64,000 nt of DNA, from the NCBI GenBank assembly GCA_029255685.2, contig CM055312.2, forward strand, positions 81,474,369-81,538,368, written 5' to 3'. The notes beneath the pieces were generated by a model that was given only the letters and a program-made list of their open reading frames with translations, ran no database searches and was not told the origin of the DNA. A program made the translations under genes and the position numbers. Shown here one piece after another: positions 46,430-58,135 of this stretch. This DNA comes from Silene conica. Its lineage: Eukaryota; Streptophyta; Magnoliopsida; Caryophyllales; Caryophyllaceae. How positions within the stretch are numbered: the first letter of the stretch is position 1; every line of letters begins with the position of its first letter.

Positions 46430-48240
46430 TAACTCCAAAACAATTGAATGATTTTCAGAAACCAAACTGCTACAACATATATTACAAAAGAAGACTATGA
46501 ATAACATGAAAGTATTCATCGACATCAATGGACAAAATTTCCTCAGAATCTGTTTTTACAACAAAAAATACATTGGCCAGAGCAAAAACAGATTTCTGTG
46601 GCCTAAATATGCTCCCTTGTAAGATATAGAAATTCAAGTTAAGTAAAGATGTAATTAACTTAAGAAAGAAGACTGGCTATTTAAGCTTCTCTTGTATCCA
46701 AAAAAAAGTTTCTCTTGTATGATTGTATCCCTTCCGCTTCTTTCTATGTCTGGTGTCCTTTATAAGTACCTGTTTTCCCCCGAATTTTTGCAGCAGATAT
46801 CACATCTTCAACTAGAAGTTTAGAAAATGTCAGGATGAAAACGGCCGGGCATGGAATTGCTTTGCTGCGCCTGCTTTAGATGCATACTTAGAGCATAGTT
46901 ATTAACCTGTAGTGACATCACACGTCCATGTCAAAACACATCCTAAACTTCCAGCTTTTCAAAAATACCAGGAGTAAAGTGAATTAATTCAGAGGGAAGT
47001 TTTTGACATTTGGATCAGATTTATAAATTATACCAAGTCATCCCGAATTTATTGTCTCCATTTGACTTTGATGATTAACAAATCTCAAGTTTGACCATAA
47101 TTTCTAATAATTATATTTCCAATGGAACAAAAGCCTGATTGCTCTTTGGTTCTACATTATGTAAATTATGATGAATTTGAAGGGGAAAGGAAATGAACTC
47201 CTATTGATTTAGTGACTTATTTGGTAAGTACATGAAATTGAATGGATGGATAAAATCTACCCAACAAAGCAACAACCACCCAACACATCGCCCAAAATGC
47301 CTCCCGCTATAGTCCCACACCTAACCTGAAACCGCCGTGCCCCACCCTGGAGCACCTCCAAAAACACCAAAACTGGTTCCATCACCACATAAACTGGCTA
47401 CCTGAGCCGTATTGACATAAGCTCTGGCTACCTGCACACAAGACCACTTTTTGTTTTGAATTTTTCCAAGGAAGTCAATTACGGTGTTATTTGACATAAA
47501 CTCTTGTTGGTTTGTTGTAAATCTAACATTAAAGTTGGATTACGAGAAAAAAGAAAGGGGGATAGAGAAGTTTGTGTGGTGGTTGGCACAGAGGAGGAAG
47601 GCAGCGGTGTGGCTGAGGGAGGAAGACGACGGTGCTTAGGGAGGAAAACGATGGTGGTCTGTGTGGAACAGGGGAAGGCGGCTGAGGAGGTGGAGGTTGG
47701 CAGGTCTGGCGGTGGGAGGTAAGAAGTGATGAGGAAGGGAGAGTTGGATGGTGGGTAAGTTAAGGGTTTCTCAAACCCGGGAAGGGGAATCAAATTAGAG
47801 CCATTTGGAGTAAACCTATTCTGAAAATGAGGGGAAGGGAAACAAATAATAGTCAAACAAACATCAACTAAGGGAACGGAGGGATTTCATTCTCTTTCCC
47901 TCTCCAAGTTAACCCTTAGTCCGTTACCAAACTGCCCCTAAATACACTTAAAACAATTTCCATTTTGGGTCATACAGAGACGGGCTCTTTAGGTTGTTAA
48001 CATGGGGCTTAGGTTGCATTATACTTACATCCATCCGACCCCATTTACCCAACTTTTGCACGAGCCCTTGAGACACTACAGTAGCATTGTTATATTGGTA
48101 GTATAAAATGAAAAAATTATCAAATTTAAATTCATCATTTTGAAGAATTTGTAACTACAGTATATTGGGTGATTTGCCTAGCCACCAAAGCCAACTGGAA
48201 AAGTAAACAGAGTGAATGGATGATGTACAAAGAATTTGAA
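46430..48240. other. Spacer between Copia relic and CUE gene
   Basis: No gene recognised. The frame at 47479-47856 is low-complexity and unconvincing. Possible weak TIR-like ends near 47205 (CTTATTTGGTAAGTA) and 47925 (CCGTTACCAAACTGCCCC) hint at a decayed TIR element. Confidence 0.3.
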
Positions 48241-48250
48241 AGGTAGAGGG

Positions 48251-50044
48251 TCAGACCTCTAGTGCCCTCATCTGCTCCTGATACTGAGAGAGTAGCTGCT
48301 TAAGTTGCTGTACTTCTTGACTCTTCTCGTCGAATTCCTTCTGGCGATTGTGCTGGATTTGCACAGCACGTTTAAAGACGTTGTTCTCATGCATAAGCAC
48401 TTGAATTTTCTCCTTCAGCTTCGTGTTTTCCTATCATGAAAGTCGTAAGTCTGAAGCACCAACTTAAAAGCAAGAAAAAGACCAAACTTTGAACCCCCTT
48501 GTGCAAATTCACCACAAAAATGACAGTTTGAACATATATTTAAAACTATTAGATGTCATTTCAAATTTTCAACTAAGTTTGAACATATATTCACCAGGTC
48601 TAAGCTTACCAATTGCACTGCTAAGCGAAATGGCAATTGGCATATATGAATTTATGCTATTATTTAGAAATATAGCTTTAACCCTTATCAATTACAGATA
48701 GCAATCCTAACTGAAGCTAGTACTTGTGTAGTAATCCTGATTGAACAAAACAGAAAATTATAAACAGATAGAATTGTACCTGGTCATAATTCTCCACTGC
48801 CTCAGAATTAGTATTGGCCTTTATAGAATTCTCCAAAGCTTCCAATACCCTGGCTGCACGAGCTCGAGCATCTTCCACACTCCCTGCAGTCATCATTTCA
48901 CTAACAAGGAGTTCAACCCACTGAGTACCATTGGTTGGGAGCGTGTTTTGTGCAAAAATTTCCCCAGTAGGAACTGCTTCTCCCTCACTAGCTGCACCAC
49001 CTATCATGGATAGATTTTTGTTACCAAAAGACAGATATTTTTTATAATGCACATAAAAGAGCAAAGAAGATACCTTGCTCCACTTGTGGGTCTACATGAT
49101 TGATAGAAGCTGTTCCCTCCGAGGAACCTAAACACAGCTGATGCAACATCTTGATGGCCGCATCTATATCACCACCACATTCGTCTATCGCTTTTTCTAG
49201 ATGCTACAAACACGAAAACAAAAAATATTGTTAGTTAAGGAGCATGATTGCAGTAAGTGTGATGAAATATTCCTAGGAAAGGTACTCCATGTTGAATACC
49301 AATTACCATAGAATTAAATAAGTTATTATACTGGAATATAAGTAACTGACATTACCCCGTCCCTGCAGTAGAAGCCGGGCAAACACCAAAGTAGCAAGGG
49401 TGACCGCCGCTACCCAAATTTTAAAAAATTGGCTTAGAAAACGGGGTTTTGCTACCCAAATATTATTGTTGACTAGTAGATTAATAAATGTATCCCATTA
49501 AAGTTATAATAAATATCTTCTGTTCAATGGTTAAGGTTTTGCTTTCTCACCTAGTGTCCTGGGTTGGAATCCCGCTATATGCATTTCACCATTTTAATTT
49601 CATTTTGCTACCTAGAAATTTAATCATGGTTTCGCCCCTGTGTAGAAGGGTCGGACATACGCAGGCTTAACCGTGTTAACCGGCATATCAATCTATTAAA
49701 GACGATGTTGAAATCCCCTACTGCGGTAAAAGGAGTCGGATATACGCAGCCTCAACTAATCTAATCACTAAGTTCCTTGTTCAATTGATGAATAGATGGA
49801 CAGAAAATGGTATACGAATAGAAGCATGTGATAATATTTAAAAACAAATAACCTGATTGTCCATAGAAGGGAAAAGTTCCCTGAGTGTATCGAAAATACG
49901 GGTTTTGGAGAGAGAAGGCCGAACGGGAGACGAGGAGGAAGCGTAGCGAATGCGCTTAGATACAGGAATTGGGGATGATGATGATGGTGAATAATCGGGT
50001 AATTCGTCGAAGTAAGCTCTCTTTCCGCACACAATTGCAGACAT
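48251..50044 (-). CDS. CUE-domain ubiquitin-binding protein, 4 exons
   Basis: Minus-strand exons 50044-49853, 49203-49074, 49000-48780 and 48430-48251 join in phase through GT/AG sites to 240 residues. The start at 50044 (MSAIVCGKRAYFDELP) matches the usual beginning of this plant family; an upstream in-frame ATG at 50086 is less likely. The CUE domain covers about 50-86: FDTLRELFPSMDNQ then HLEKAIDECGGDIDAAIKML across the first intron. A middle helix (WVELLVSEMMTAGSVEDARARAARVLEALE) and a C-terminal coiled coil (ENTKLKEKIQVL...QLKQLLSQYQEQMRALEV) follow. Arabidopsis has a homologue annotated as ubiquitin system component Cue protein. CUE domains bind ubiquitin; the cellular role is unknown to me. 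Confidence 0.88.
49330..49765 (+). mobile_element. SINE-like insertions in intron 1 of the CUE gene
   Basis: Near 49520 there is a box-A-like TCAATGGTTAAGG and near 49560 a box-B-like GGGTTGGAATCCC. Further on, GTCGGATATACGCAGCCTCA (49736-49755) resembles an Au SINE tail, with a related copy near 49650. Probably two overlapping SINE relics; no clear target duplications. Confidence 0.45.
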
Positions 50045-50340
50045 TTTATCCAATATATTCAGGAAACAATTCCGAATTCTAAACAAAATAAGATATGTGA
50101 TTGAGAATTTTGAGTGAAATTAGGGGTATATATATGTATAATAATGAATTTGGGGGTTTAAATTAGGGATTGTGTTTGAGTAATGGCTTCTTTGGCGAGG
50201 AGGAGCGTACAATTGATCAAGGAACTTTATATACTGCCATTCTGCAACACCCTCACCTACCGGGGTACTACTCTACTACACTACAACGTCTATTTTTTTT
50301 CATTATCTTGGAAAATCGTCTAATACTATATTTATTGAAT
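50045..50340. other. Promoter/5' UTR region of the CUE gene
   Basis: No other gene. The last nine bases (TTATTGAAT, 50332-50340) are the target duplication of the next MITE. Confidence 0.4.
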
Positions 50341-50534
50341 CACAAATTCTTATTTGCAACAGCACTATCTGTCGCAAGCTTGTGACGGATACCGTTTTCT
50401 CTCACAAAATACCCACTTTTTCTCTTTCTCCAGCACTATTTATGTGGTCCCTTTCTCCACTATTCATTTTGTATCCATTTTATCTCACAAAATATCCGTC
50501 ACAAATGGTGACCCGTCGCAAGCAAGACTTACTA
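50341..50534 (-). mobile_element. Mutator-type MITE, 194 bp (copy 1)
   Basis: Runs CACAAATTC...GACTTACTA with a perfect 9-bp duplication TTATTGAAT (50332-50340, 50535-50543). Ends contain the degenerate TIR core (C)TTGC(T)TG(C/T)GACGG shared with the other copies. Confidence 0.85.
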
Positions 50535-50594
50535 TTATTGAATATCCTTTATAAATTAAGTAGACTCACTTGTTTAGATAGGACAAAAATAAAA

Positions 50595-50790
50595 TAGTAA
50601 GTCTTGCTTGCGACGGGTCACCATTTGTGACGGATATTTTGTGAGGTAAAATGGATATAAAATGAGTTAGTGGAGAAAGGGGACCGCATGAATAGTATTG
50701 GAGAGAGGGAAAAAGTGGGTATTTTGTGAGAGTAAACGGTATCCGTCACAAGCTTGCGACAGATAATGTCGTTGCAAATAAGAATTTGTG
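50595..50790 (+). mobile_element. Mutator-type MITE, 196 bp (copy 2)
   Basis: Runs TAGTAAGTCTTG...GAATTTGTG with a perfect 9-bp duplication AAAATAAAA (50586-50594, 50791-50799). Opposite orientation to copy 1, 60 bp away, so the two form a potential long hairpin. Confidence 0.85.
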
Positions 50791-51155
50791 AAAATAAAAA
50801 TGCACAGAGGTTATTAATGATTTGTCTTCATCTCTAGAAGTGGGTTTTATTCGACCCGTCACAAACTTGTAACGAATATTGTCGTCACAAATAAAAATTT
50901 GTGTATGTATTTATTAATATTCGTCTATAAAATTAGTCTCTTGTAAGTCGTTTTTACACTAATTTCTCTTGTAAAAAAATAATGAAATAATCTATTATTA
51001 TTTAATTTTTATTTTTTTTAAAAATAATCCCATAAAAAGATTACATAATATTACCATTACCAACCGAGATTAAACTTGACAAACATTGCAAAATCGAGGA
51101 TTCCGTTAAAAAAAACACCAGAGTAACATTAGCTAGCTCATGCGCAACTCGATTA

Positions 51156-51341
51156 CAGTTAGTCTTGCTTGTGACGGGTCGGATGGAGAGACGGATAATG
51201 ACACTCACAAAACGAATAGGGGACAAGGTGGGGCACCCCATGTGCTTTCCTCTCTCTCCTCTAAATGGGCATTTTGTGAAACAAAATGGTATCCGTCTTC
51301 TGCTTGTGACGGATACCTTCCGTCTACAATGAGAATTTGTG
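51156..51341 (+). mobile_element. Mutator-type MITE, 186 bp (copy 3)
   Basis: Diverged family member starting CAGTTAGTCTTGCTTGTGAC and ending GAGAATTTGTG, with a perfect 9-bp duplication ACTCGATTA (51147-51155, 51342-51350). Confidence 0.85.
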
Positions 51342-52150
51342 ACTCGATTATCCCTCATACTAACATTGAACCATAAACATAATCTAAACTAAAACACACA
51401 TTAATGGGTATTTTTTATTTTGTATATATCATTATGTCATACTAATTATATACCATAAATAAGAGATAGTCTTACTAATCATTAAAATTTGAGAGAGACG
51501 GTCTTTCAATAAATTATTGAGAGACCATTCTTTTTTACCCTTTTATTTGTATTCCGTGACCCTTTTGTCATTAATCATATCATGGTATTTTCGTACTTAT
51601 TTAGTTATTTACATAACAAATGCACTCATTTTATCTTTAATCATGATGTGTACTTATTATATTACATCTAGTACCACTTTTTCTTAAATTTGTACAATAG
51701 TCTATCAATAAACTTATTGAGAGGCGATCTTTCAGGAGACCTATTGCCTACTAATACAATTTCAAAATGTAAACACACAATAATGGGTATTCTGATTTTG
51801 TTAAGCAAGTGTAATTGCATTAATATTTATAATAATGTTGTATGTTATGACATAAGCTTATTGAGAGATTATTGTACAAATTTAAGAAAAATGATACTAA
51901 AAGTAATAAAATTGGTAGAAATCACGATTAAAGATAAAATAAGTACATTTATTATGTAAATAGGTACGAAACTACTATGGTACGATCAATGACAAAAAGG
52001 TCATGAAATACAAATAAAATGGTACAAAAGAATTGTCACTCAATAATTTATTGAAAAATCGTCTCTCTCAAATTTTTGTGATGACATAAATATTGTGCAA
52101 ATCTATTTCATAATTATTTTTTTTCTTTTTCAATATAAGATAATATCTTA
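51342..52150. other. AT-rich spacer with inverted segments
   Basis: Stretches around 51475-51720 and 51850-52080 are inverted relatives (GAGAGACGGTCTTTCAATAAATT against TTATTGAAAAATCGTCTCTCT), suggesting a decayed fold-back element about 51475-52080. No gene. Confidence 0.4.
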
Positions 52151-52900
52151 TCTATATTAATAAAGAAACATTTAATGAATTCTACTGAAGTCACGACATT
52201 AATCCAACATTTAATTATTTTTTATTAAAATTCAGTTATGGCATTGTTGTTTACTGATTCGCATGCGTTCCATTAGTTGTCTAAGAACAATAATTTATAC
52301 GTAAACGATTATATTTATAACGTCAACATATATTTTATATATGAAAATATAATGTCGGAGGTCGATCCGTACATAATTATTAGATAAAGATTTATGACTA
52401 CTAATCATTATTACAATAAACAATAAATAATACTACGTACATAATTATAATAAATTACAATAAAATACAAACAATTTACAGCAATCGATAGAAAAATAAG
52501 TACAATTGTTACGACAATACTAAATTAAAAAAAAAAAACAATAACAATCACTTAAAAAAAATAGTAAGTCTTGCTTGTGACGGGTCACCTTTTGTGACGG
52601 ATATTTTGTGAGATAAAATGGATACAAAATGAGTTAGTGGAGAAAGGGGACCACATGAATAGTGTCGCAGAGAGAGAAAAAGTGGATATTTTGTGAAAGA
52701 AAACGGTATCCGTCACAAGCTTGTGACGGATACGGCCGTCACAAATGAGAATTTGTGTAAAAAAATACTTATATAAGCAATCATATTACGAAAATCGTAA
52801 TCATTTTTTTAATTGTTCCATTAATATTAATAAAATAGCAACTCTAATAAAAAAAATTATAAAATTAAATTATTTTATTAAATAACTCTAATAAAAAAAA
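52151..52900 (+). mobile_element. Probable 5' part of a Helitron
   Basis: TCTATATTAATAAAGAAAC after an A at 52150 is a typical plant Helitron 5' end. No matching CTAG hairpin end was found downstream, so only the start is supported. A Mutator MITE (52562-52757) sits inside. Confidence 0.45.
52562..52757 (+). mobile_element. Mutator-type MITE, 196 bp (copy 4)
   Basis: Very close to copy 2 (TAGTAAGTCTTGCTTGTGAC...GAATTTGTG), with a near-perfect 9-bp duplication TAAAAAAAA / TAAAAAAAT. Confidence 0.8.
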
Positions 52901-54317
52901 CTAGTTTTACGCCCGTGCAAAAAATGCACGGGTTTAATTCTATTAAACTAAAAAAATAAAAATAAAAAGGTGAATATATTTAATAAAAAATATAATTTTA
53001 GTATTTAATGTAAAAAATAAAAAGAATTTATACGTTTAACTTAGTCGTAACTAAAAACAACGCATCTGTTTGACATTATAAAATTATACAAATTCTTATG
53101 TAGGACGACGCTATTAGTTTAAGTTTAAGACGGATCAAATATACATATGTAGGATGAATAAGACAAAAAAAAAAAACATTATGTATGGCAAAAATAAAAT
53201 ATTTGTCCTATAACCCATGGGGAGTGATACTGCCCCGTTTTAATTTCAAGACGGAAAATAGCGGGTAAAAATATATATAGATTTTAAAATTATACTTGCT
53301 TACGGTTTAAATTCTAAGTTCATAACCATCGTAATGAACCCAAATTATTATTAGTCCGACTTTCTAACTACGCAAAATCTCCGACCATATAATATAAACC
53401 TATCTATTTTATTTACATCTAAGACGGAGTTACATATTTTTGTTGATTTCTAATTCTCAACAATTTTAATTTGTTGATTTTCATTATTTGAATGCATTCA
53501 TTTTCGCCAATTTATATATTATAGTATTATATTTGATATTCACTTTTTGTTTATATTTTATAGGGAAATTTAACAAATATAATCCCAACTATCACTCTTC
53601 TTCTCAAAATAATCTCAACTATCAATATTCCCGCAATAATCTCAACTTTCATACCACTATTCTCAAAATAATCCCAACTATCATTCTTCTTCTCAAAATA
53701 ATCTCAACTATTAATATTTCCGCAAAAATCATAACCTTTTTAAGACTTATCAGTCAAAGTAAACTATTTTGAGAAAGGTGGTATGAAAGTTGGGATTATT
53801 GGGAGAATATTGATAGTTGGGATTATTTTGAGAAGAAGTGTGATAGTTGGGATTATATTTGTTAAATTTGCCTATTTTATACTCATTGTCCCTCAATTTA
53901 ATCATTTTAGTTGTTACATGTTAAATTAATATTAACAATTTCTTTAATCTCGGAATATACTATATTTGTAAAGTCTAGGAGTCTCCATCATATTATTATT
54001 ATATTTAATTTATACCTTTCATTTATATAAAATTAGTTAACTTATTATCAATGATCATCAAAGATTTAATTTTTACAGTTGAAATTGAAGTTAGGACTTC
54101 GAAAGATTTCATAATTCAATGTGTGATTATAGATTGTAACTTATTTAATTAATGAAAGTAGTGAAAAGATTAAAATTGATGAAAGTTTGAGGAGAGATAA
54201 TTAATTATGTAGAATGAACATGGTGGACCATACTTTAATTAAAAAAATTTCTCTTCCTACTTTTGATCGACCAAGCAATAAGAACTCTCTAAATGTATTC
54301 CTTTTATAATAAAGGGA
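52901..54317 (-). mobile_element. Non-autonomous Helitron (1417 bp)
   Basis: In minus sense it begins TCCCTTTATTATAAAAGG (at 54317) and ends with the hairpin CCCGTGCA-TTTTT-TGCACGGG (52912-52932), then CGTAAAACTAG, flanked by A and T. It carries the fold-back element 53562-53876. No helicase gene. Confidence 0.75.
53562..53876. mobile_element. Fold-back element inside the Helitron
   Basis: Both ends read TAGG(G/C)AAATTTAACAAATA inwards, followed by repeated AATCCCAACTATCA words. The arms are about 100 bp or more and the left arm is partly duplicated. Superfamily unclear. Confidence 0.6.
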
Positions 54318-54961
54318 TTTCCAGATTTTTTGTTGAATTTACAGGACTATTTTTTGCGCTTATATACAACATTTTTGTTTTATTTTTATGATGATATTGG
54401 CGAAATATGATCATTCTGATATATATCGGACTGTTGCGTTGTATATCGTATTTTAATCTAAATTCAACAAAAAAACGATTTTTTGTGCAGGATTTTCGTT
54501 TTTTTTTCTGTATATTTACAGATTTTTAGTTGAATTTATATAAGATTCAACTAAAAGATTTAAATTCAACATGAAGACTATTTGTTCTGCTCATATACAT
54601 GATTTTTGTTTTTTCCAATATACAGGATTTTTATATATTGGACCGTTGTATATCGTATTTATCTTGTTTGATATTTTAATTTGTATTTGATTTGATTGGA
54701 AAATATAATGTAACTTAATTCTTGGACTAATTATTTTTGCTGTTGGTATTTTTTTGATTTTTGGATCGTTAAATATCGTATTTTATTGGACTATTGTATA
54801 TTGTTATTTAAATATTCAATTAACAATAATTTGATCATATCGTATTTTATTATGATAATGACAAAATGTACTATTGCAATCGATTACGTAGATAGGAATG
54901 AGAAAAGATTAGAATACGGAATTACGGATCATAATTAATTACGGATCAGAATTAACTCTAA
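54318..54961. other. AT-rich spacer
   Basis: Repeated words around GTATATCGTATTTT and CAGGATTTT suggest a decayed tandem or satellite-like stretch. No gene. Confidence 0.3.
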
Positions 54962-55258
54962 GGGGTCGTTTGGTTACACACTAAAAAACGTAGGAATTTT
55001 TAATTCACGTGAATTGCTAAATTGACCCCTTGTTTGGTTACCCCAATTCCCGTGAATTTGTACTTCCCATGAATTTGCAATTCCTCCATAATGGAGGAAG
55101 TGACTTACCTAGACCCCCTAGTTAAGTGGGAATGCCTACAAGAATTGCATTTTCTACATAGCAACCAAACAACATTTTCTAATTCACGTGAATTTTAAAA
55201 TCATGTGTTTTACGACTTCCTAGGCAATACGAATTACTACATGCAACCAAACGACTCC
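54962..55258. mobile_element. Tourist-type (PIF/Harbinger) MITE, 297 bp
   Basis: Ends GGGGTCGTTTGGTT / AACCAAACGACTCC with TAA on each side (54959-54961, 55259-55261). The interior holds AATTCACGTGAATT palindromes. Confidence 0.85.
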
Positions 55259-55371
55259 TAAGTATAAGAAGAAGGGAAATTAAATAATTGTGAAAGATGG
55301 TGGACCCATATATTCCTTAATTTAAGGGACCAAAGAGAAACTCTTATTTTCTATTCCTTTTATAGGGATAG
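55259..55371 (-). mobile_element. Helitron 5' fragment
   Basis: In minus sense TCCCTATAAAAGGAATAGAA resembles the 5' end of the Helitron at 54317, and the adjoining GGTGGACC... block also matches it. The 3' end is not found. The preceding Tourist MITE lies inside this relic. Confidence 0.45.
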
Positions 55372-56079
55372 ATTAAATTAATTAAATTGTAAAGTATAAC
55401 AATTAAATTTTAAAATTTAACGATACGAAATGTTGACAAAAATAATTTAACAATATGAATAATTTTCCAAAAAATAATTTCAATAATTTCATTTTTTTAT
55501 TTTTCAGAAAATCTTTAGATTTTATAAAATTTACGCAAATCTAGACGGTTGTCCATTATCACCGAGAATTAACTTGGAGCAAAAAATTCCTGCAACTATA
55601 CAATGTAGCAGTCGATATTTCGTTTTTCGGGAGGGTGGCAATGATAGATTGATAGGCTGCCAAAAAACCTACGGTACGACAAGTTTGTTGCAACGATAAC
55701 ATTATCCACGACAACTTTTCTAAATACCTGTGCAATTTTGCATGGGTCCAAAATTAGTAACTTGATTATATCCTTTTACAAATTCCCTCATTTTATTGTA
55801 TACTGATTTTAAACTTGTGCAAATTGCACGAGACTGTAGTTGCAATGTTACTATCAAAAAATATATTAAAAGAAATGGTTACGTTTTGTATGAACTAATA
55901 TTTATGATCTTACATTTGAATTATATTTTCGAGTAGGAGTTTCTAAACGGCAAGCTAAAATATAAAAATGTTTTTAAAGCTCTTACATTTGAGTTATGAT
56001 ATATTGATATACTTAAAGTGCTTTTTAATTAAACGTATAAAATTAAACCGAATGAAATAAAATTATTGTATAATTGTTT
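55372..56079. other. AT-rich spacer
   Basis: A Helitron-like terminal hairpin CCTGTGCAATTTTGCATGGG (55729-55748) is followed by a TTAGT end, and a second one lies near 55815. No gene. Confidence 0.35.
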
Positions 56080-58135
56080 GTTATTATGTTGGTTGACCCA
56101 TATACTACAAGTAAACCTCTCGAGACGTTTCATGTTTCAAGGTAAGTTTGTGAATTTGTAATGTTATGATAGTTGATTCTGATTGCATAGTGATGGTATG
56201 TTACCATTGTTGCAGGGTTCATAGATGTGATTGTTGGATTGTTATAAAGGTAGGCTTTTCTGCTCGGTCGTTGTATGATATTGTGTATTGTGATTGGATT
56301 TGATTAATTGCATTATGTGATTGTGGTTGGATTGGTTTGAATGAGTTGATGGTGATTGATGAGTCATATTTATATACACTTTTATACCTCTCCTTAGATG
56401 CTTTTGAGACGGTTTGTGATATTATATGGCATTTTATGCCGTTTTTGTGAGATTGTCGATACTTCCGCCTTTTTATGTTTTAATGCAGGACGAGTGCATT
56501 TTCGGAACAAGTAAAAGAACTAAGGCATTGCGAGAGTCGACAAGGCGGAGTACAAGAACATCCCAAGAGATTTTAAGAAGTTTGGAGAAGAATCGAGGAA
56601 GAATAGAGCTGAAACTCAGCCATTGACGAAGTCCCTCGATCGAGGGAATGATGACGTCCTCGATCGAGGAGCCCATCGCAGATTCTATTTCCGTTGTTTC
56701 CTAATTTCGACTTTCTTTATTTTTATAAATAAGGATAATATCGATAACCTAATTTCTCTACCTACTGTTTTACACACTACTCTAGATCTAGCTATTCTCT
56801 TCATCGTTTTCCGGATTAATTCACTCTTTGTTCTTAATCTTTCCTTGTTAATTATTACGGTACTAATCTTTCTTCTTCAATTTAATTCATTCAAGTTTTA
56901 TGTTTTTTATTCGTTGTTGTCATTGTTGTTAGAGCCAATATGTGTAGCTAAATTCTTAATGTAGGATGAAGGGGATCCAAGTATACTAGAAATGGAATGT
57001 TAATTGATTGCTAGTAAAATCGTATGGATTGTTGTTTGATTATTGTTCTTCTTCTAACTAATTGATTTAGGTCTGAATTGATAATTATGTAGCGAATTAG
57101 TTCTTTCACCGAACGGTTAGAATTGATATAGGTTGCGATAATCAAATAGGTTGATTCTAATATTTGCGACCGCACGTTAGTTTTAATCTAAAGAATACAA
57201 TAGTATTGATCAACCTTGTGACCTTAAATAATCCGATTGAACTCGTGATCAATTAAGAATCCCCATAAAATATACTTGGTAACCCGGAATTCCTACACTT
57301 TTAATATCTCTGTTACACATCTTTCTTTTAATTGCTTTTAATTGTTAGTCAAAACAAACAAACCAAAACCCCCCTAAACTATTACGTTTAGACTAATTAC
57401 CTTTAGCAAATTGATTATTACCGCCTCCCTGTGGATTTGATATCTGTCTTACCGCTAGCTATTTTGTTAGTATCGAGATAATTTTACTTTGATTAAGGTT
57501 ATACGACTTTAGCCTTATCAATGATGTGGTTATGATTGTGATGGGACTATGTCGAGAGATAGTCACATTTCCTTGTTCGCCTATTGTGACTCCCTTCACA
57601 AAGAGATGTGCATATTAATGATATGGGTTACTCGTGCGGCGACCGGGAATTAGGTGGTAAAGTTGTGGTCCCCACTGACGGCGAGAGTTACCTTTTGCGG
57701 TTACTATGGTCTATGAGTGCGGGAGTCGTGGAGTGGTTGTTAATCCTTATGTCGTTTCATTTGCTTATACTTGATAATTTATGCAGTTGTTTGACCTCAT
57801 GTTATTGTTGTAAAACGGTTGTGATCTATTCGGAAATGGTGAGCAGACTGGTTTAACAGGTTTATGGAGAATACGTGTTGTGCTTTGCCGTGCTTGGTTG
57901 TGCTTTTGGGAAGGGAGTATCACGACGAGTTTAGATGATAGTCTCACCATAATTGTATTGTTGTCCTTTTTATTTTCATTTAATGAGTATTGTAATTTAA
58001 AGTTGTTCCTTTATTGTATTGATTATTTGATATATTTTACCCCGGACAACCGAGATGGTAACGTCCCTATAAGCTAAGGTGGTCCTTGGTTATACGCATT
58101 GGTATATGAAGGTGTTACAAAGTGTTATCAGAGTG
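56080..58135 (+). mobile_element. Chromovirus-like Gypsy LTR fragment, broken
   Basis: An LTR-like stretch ends GGTGTTACA at 58119 and is followed by a degenerate TGGTATCAGAGC-type primer site (58120-58135), the usual 5' LTR-to-internal junction of plant chromoviruses. The LTR start was not found. It is split by the Athila-like solo LTR at 56357-57520. Confidence 0.5.
56357..57520. mobile_element. Athila-like solo LTR (1164 bp)
   Basis: Begins TGATGAGTCATATTT and ends TTTAGCCTTATCA, the same TGATG...TATCA style as the gag-protease element. It is flanked by GTGAT / ATGAT (4 of 5 matching). It contains two copies of CCTCGATCGAGG at 56634 and 56658. No internal region, so a solo LTR. Confidence 0.6.

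Noticed and set aside
47479-47856. 125-residue minus-strand ORF
   Set aside because: Pro/Ser/Thr-rich low complexity, no splice context and no recognisable domain.
53488-53772. 94-residue + strand ORF
   Set aside because: Falls across the fold-back element with AATCCCAACTATC repeats; its sequence is only the translated repeat.
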